Program-made: the position numbers and the translations under genes
In this document: piece by piece, positions 5,606 to 7,380 of the stretch
Layout of the letters: every line of letters starts with the position of its first letter
Position numbering within the stretch: position 1 is the stretch's first letter
Assembly (NCBI GenBank): GCA_017354595.1
Contig: JAFMQQ010000143.1
Coordinates: 1-7,380, forward strand
Length of the DNA: 7,380 nt
Direction of reading: 5' to 3'
DNA from: Micromonosporaceae bacterium
Lineage (GTDB): Bacteria; Actinomycetota; Actinomycetes; Mycobacteriales; Micromonosporaceae
The notes under the pieces: generated by a model
Seen by the model: only the letters and a program-made list of their open reading frames with translations
The model's database searches: none
Told to the model about the DNA's origin: nothing

Positions 5606-6166
5606 CTACAGGTTCGCGCGGATGTCGGCGACGGCCGCGGCCAGCGCCACGTTCAGGTCCTCGTCGTTCTGGAGGTTGACCCAGTCCGGATTCGCCGTGC
5701 AGGCGACCGTTCCCAGCAGCGTGACGGTCAGCGCCAACCGGGCGCCGCCCGCGCCGCCCGGATCCACACCACCCGCACCCGCTGCGGAATTCCGGCCCAT
5801 GGCGGCGAACGCCTCCTCCATCGGGCGGTTCAGGATGTTGCTTCCCGCGGGCTGGTCGGCGGTGGACTCGGCCAGCGTTCCGGCCGCGAACAGGCACGCC
5901 TCGGTGACCGCGCCGGCCAACCCGTCGCAGCCGACCGTACGGCGCCAACGCGGATCGACCTCGATAGATCTAGGCAGCCCGTCCGGGGCCAGCACCACCC
6001 GGACCGTACCGCTGGCGTCGGTCGCCTCACCCGGTGGCCACGGCGCCTTCTGCGCCCGGTGCTCCTGCGGCAACTCGGCCAGCAACCTGTCCACCTCGGC
6101 CATCGTCTCTTCCATGCGTGCCCGTACCGCGGCGAAGTCGAGGCCGTCCGGGGGACCCTGGCTCAT
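5606..6166 (-). CDS. Double YbaB-like T7SS-associated protein, module A (186 aa)
   Basis: ATG at 6166 is preferred because GGAG sits six bases upstream; a GTG at 6178 would add four residues. From the ATG: a charged N-terminal helix (about 9-32); YbaB-like unit 1 (about 53-96, with a hairpin carrying DGLP at 62-65, W74, and an Ala-rich helix); a Gly/Ala-rich linker (about 126-142); YbaB-like unit 2 (about 143-186, with C156, P160-D-W162 and a terminal helix). Unit 1 shares DGLP, W and RT-x-G with the module B paralogue; unit 2 shares C-x-A-x-P-x-W. Unit 2 lacks the usual DG hairpin turn. First gene of module A, 74 bp after the mycosin stop, behind an AT-rich palindrome. Probable substrate chaperone rather than nucleoid protein, by analogy with EspL; a DNA-binding role is the alternative. 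Confidence 0.68.
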   Translation of the reverse strand: MSQGPPDGLDFAAVRARMEETMAEVDRLLAELPQEHRAQKAPWPPGEATDASGTVRVVLAPDGLPRSIEVDPRWRRTVGCDGLAGAVTEACLFAAGTLAESTADQPAGSNILNRPMEEAFAAMGRNSAAGAGGVDPGGAGGARLALTVTLLGTVACTANPDWVNLQNDEDLNVALAAAVADIRANL

Positions 6167-6178
6167 GCGCAACTCCAC

Positions 6179-6200
6179 ATTTGTTTACCTGTAAATGAAT
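6179..6200. promoter_or_regulatory. AT-rich imperfect palindrome upstream of module A
   Basis: Ten-base arms ATTTGTTTAC (6179-6188) and GTAAATGAAT (6191-6200) flank CT; eight of ten positions are complementary and the inner five (TTTAC/GTAAA) are perfect. It ends 13 bases before the ATG of the first module A gene, in the 74-bp gap after the mycosin stop, and is an AT-rich island in otherwise very GC-rich DNA. It could be an operator, or an AT-rich promoter element. No clear -35/-10 pair is visible, so the role is open. Confidence 0.45.
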
Positions 6201-6240
6201 GACACCCCACCGTAGCCCGTCGACTCAAGTAACGGATTGG

Positions 6241-7380
6241 TCAAGCCGGCCGCCGGCCGGCCGGACGCCACTGGCGGCGCCGGCCCCGGCGCACCACCGG
6301 TACCGCCACCACGACCAGGCCCGCCACCGCCACACCGCCGGCACCGACCAGTACCGCGGCCACGGTCACGACGGAGGTCGCTTTCCGCTTGATGACCGGT
6401 GCCGGGACCCGCTGGTCGCCGGGTGCGCTTGCGGCACCCGCACCGGCCACCATCAACGCACCCACCGCCCGCACCGGATCCACTACTCCGAACCCGACGT
6501 CCGGGTTCCACCCCCCGGGGGGATGCTGCGCGGTCTGCGTCAGCCGCTGGAGTACCTGGTCCGGGGTGAGCTCGCGGTGGTAGGCCCGGATCAGAGCCAC
6601 CACCCCCGACACGTACCCGGCGGCGAAGCTGGTGCCACCATCAGCGGCGAACAGGTAGCCGCCGCCGGCCGGAGACGGACCCGCGATCCGCAGCCCGGGT
6701 GCCGCAACGTCCACAAAGGAGCCTGTGGTGGAGGTACCCACGTGCTGGTCCTGGTCGTCCACCCCGGCCACCCCGATCACGCCGGGGTACGCGGCCGGAT
6801 ACGTCGCCGTACCATCGCCGCCGGCGGTATCGCCGCCGTTGCCCGTCGCGGCGACCACCACCGCGCCCTTCGCGATCGCGTGCGCGACGGCCGAGGCGAG
6901 CGCCTTCGTCGGTTCGGTGGTCAGCGACAGGTTGACCACCTGCGCGCGGCCCACGTCCACCGACCAGCGGATGGCGTTGGCGATCGTGCCCGACAGGGCC
7001 GGATCGAGCGAGCGCTGCTGATCCAGCAGTACCCGCACCGGCAGGATGCGGGCGTCCGGTGCGACGCCGAAGAACCGGTACCCGGCGCTGGTCTCCGGAC
7101 GCCCGGCGATCAGCCCGGCGATGAGGGTGCCGTGCCCGTTCTGGTCGCAGTGGCCGTTCCCGCCGGATGCCAGGTAGTCCCGGCCGGGCAACACCTTGCC
7201 GGCCAGCGACGGGTGGTTGTCGGAGACACCGGAGTCGATGACCGCGACCGTGATCCCGGCGCCGGTACTCAACGGCCAGGCCAGATCCGGCCGCAACCGG
7301 GCCTGCGCCCACGGCGCTTCGGCCAGCGGCGCGGTGATCCGCGGCCCGCACACCTTCGCAGCGGCGACCGCGGGCGCGAC
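6241..7380 (-). CDS. mycP: Type VII secretion-associated subtilisin-like serine protease (mycosin), 5' end missing
   Basis: The frame is open to the right edge; the GTG at 7353 is not the real start, since the codons before it (VAPAVAAAK) look like the end of a signal peptide. Counting from the edge, 379 residues are present. The subtilase triad is D49 (AVIDSG), H83 (NGHGT) and S251 (GGTSFAA), with N181 (ATGN) for the oxyanion hole. The only cysteines, C11 and C78, sit where mycosins link the N-terminal extension to the region of the catalytic His. A C-terminal transmembrane helix (about 336-363) is followed by an arginine-rich cytosolic tail, the classic tail-anchored mycosin layout. Mycosins are membrane proteases needed for stable ESX systems. 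The canonical Pro after GTSFAA is Gly here. Its presence ties the whole window to a T7SS locus. Confidence 0.93.
   Translation of the reverse strand, partial: VAPAVAAAKVCGPRITAPLAEAPWAQARLRPDLAWPLSTGAGITVAVIDSGVSDNHPSLAGKVLPGRDYLASGGNGHCDQNGHGTLIAGLIAGRPETSAGYRFFGVAPDARILPVRVLLDQQRSLDPALSGTIANAIRWSVDVGRAQVVNLSLTTEPTKALASAVAHAIAKGAVVVAATGNGGDTAGGDGTATYPAAYPGVIGVAGVDDQDQHVGTSTTGSFVDVAAPGLRIAGPSPAGGGYLFAADGGTSFAAGYVSGVVALIRAYHRELTPDQVLQRLTQTAQHPPGGWNPDVGFGVVDPVRAVGALMVAGAGAASAPGDQRVPAPVIKRKATSVVTVAAVLVGAGGVAVAGLVVVAVPVVRRGRRRQWRPAGRRPA

Noticed and set aside
5390..6202. Plus-strand frame of 270 codons
   Set aside because: Antisense to the module A YbaB-like and small genes; biased composition and no recognisable motif.

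Overview
The window is GC-rich DNA with densely packed, overlapping genes, GTG and TTG starts and G/C-ending codons. This points to a filamentous actinomycete, plausibly Micromonosporaceae, though the family is a guess. It is an accessory part of a type VII (ESX-like) secretion locus. The anchor is the mycosin protease at the right edge (minus strand, 5' end outside the window). The core ecc membrane components are not in the window and may lie to the right.

Layout from right to left along the main (minus) strand: mycosin (6241-7380); module A, which is a double YbaB-like protein (5606-6166), a small protein with a YxxxE secretion motif (5168-5593) and a large WxG protein with hydrophobic segments (3885-5159); then module B with the same three gene types in the same order, a double YbaB-like protein (2891-3769), a small YxxxE protein (2508-2858) and a large WxG protein (1501-2511). 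Module B meets, tail to tail on a shared CTAG, a plus-strand pair of single-domain YbaB-like genes (564-989 and 986-1504). A 148-bp divergent region separates that pair from a minus-strand EspC-like small protein (62-415). The stop of the EspC-like gene overlaps the ATG of another WXG-type gene that leaves the window on the left (1-65), so a third small-plus-large pair starts here.

Inferred working model: the small proteins carry the [YF]xxx[DE] export signal and pair with the large WxG proteins, as EspC with EspA or EsxB with EsxA do in mycobacteria. The YbaB-fold proteins would act as substrate-specific chaperones, as proposed for EspL of ESX-1, rather than as nucleoid proteins. The mycosin would act at the secretion machine. 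The main novelty is the tandem duplicated YbaB2 / small / large cassette, and the WPNP motif near the C-terminus of both large proteins. I see no RNA gene, insertion sequence, CRISPR array or convincing intrinsic terminator.
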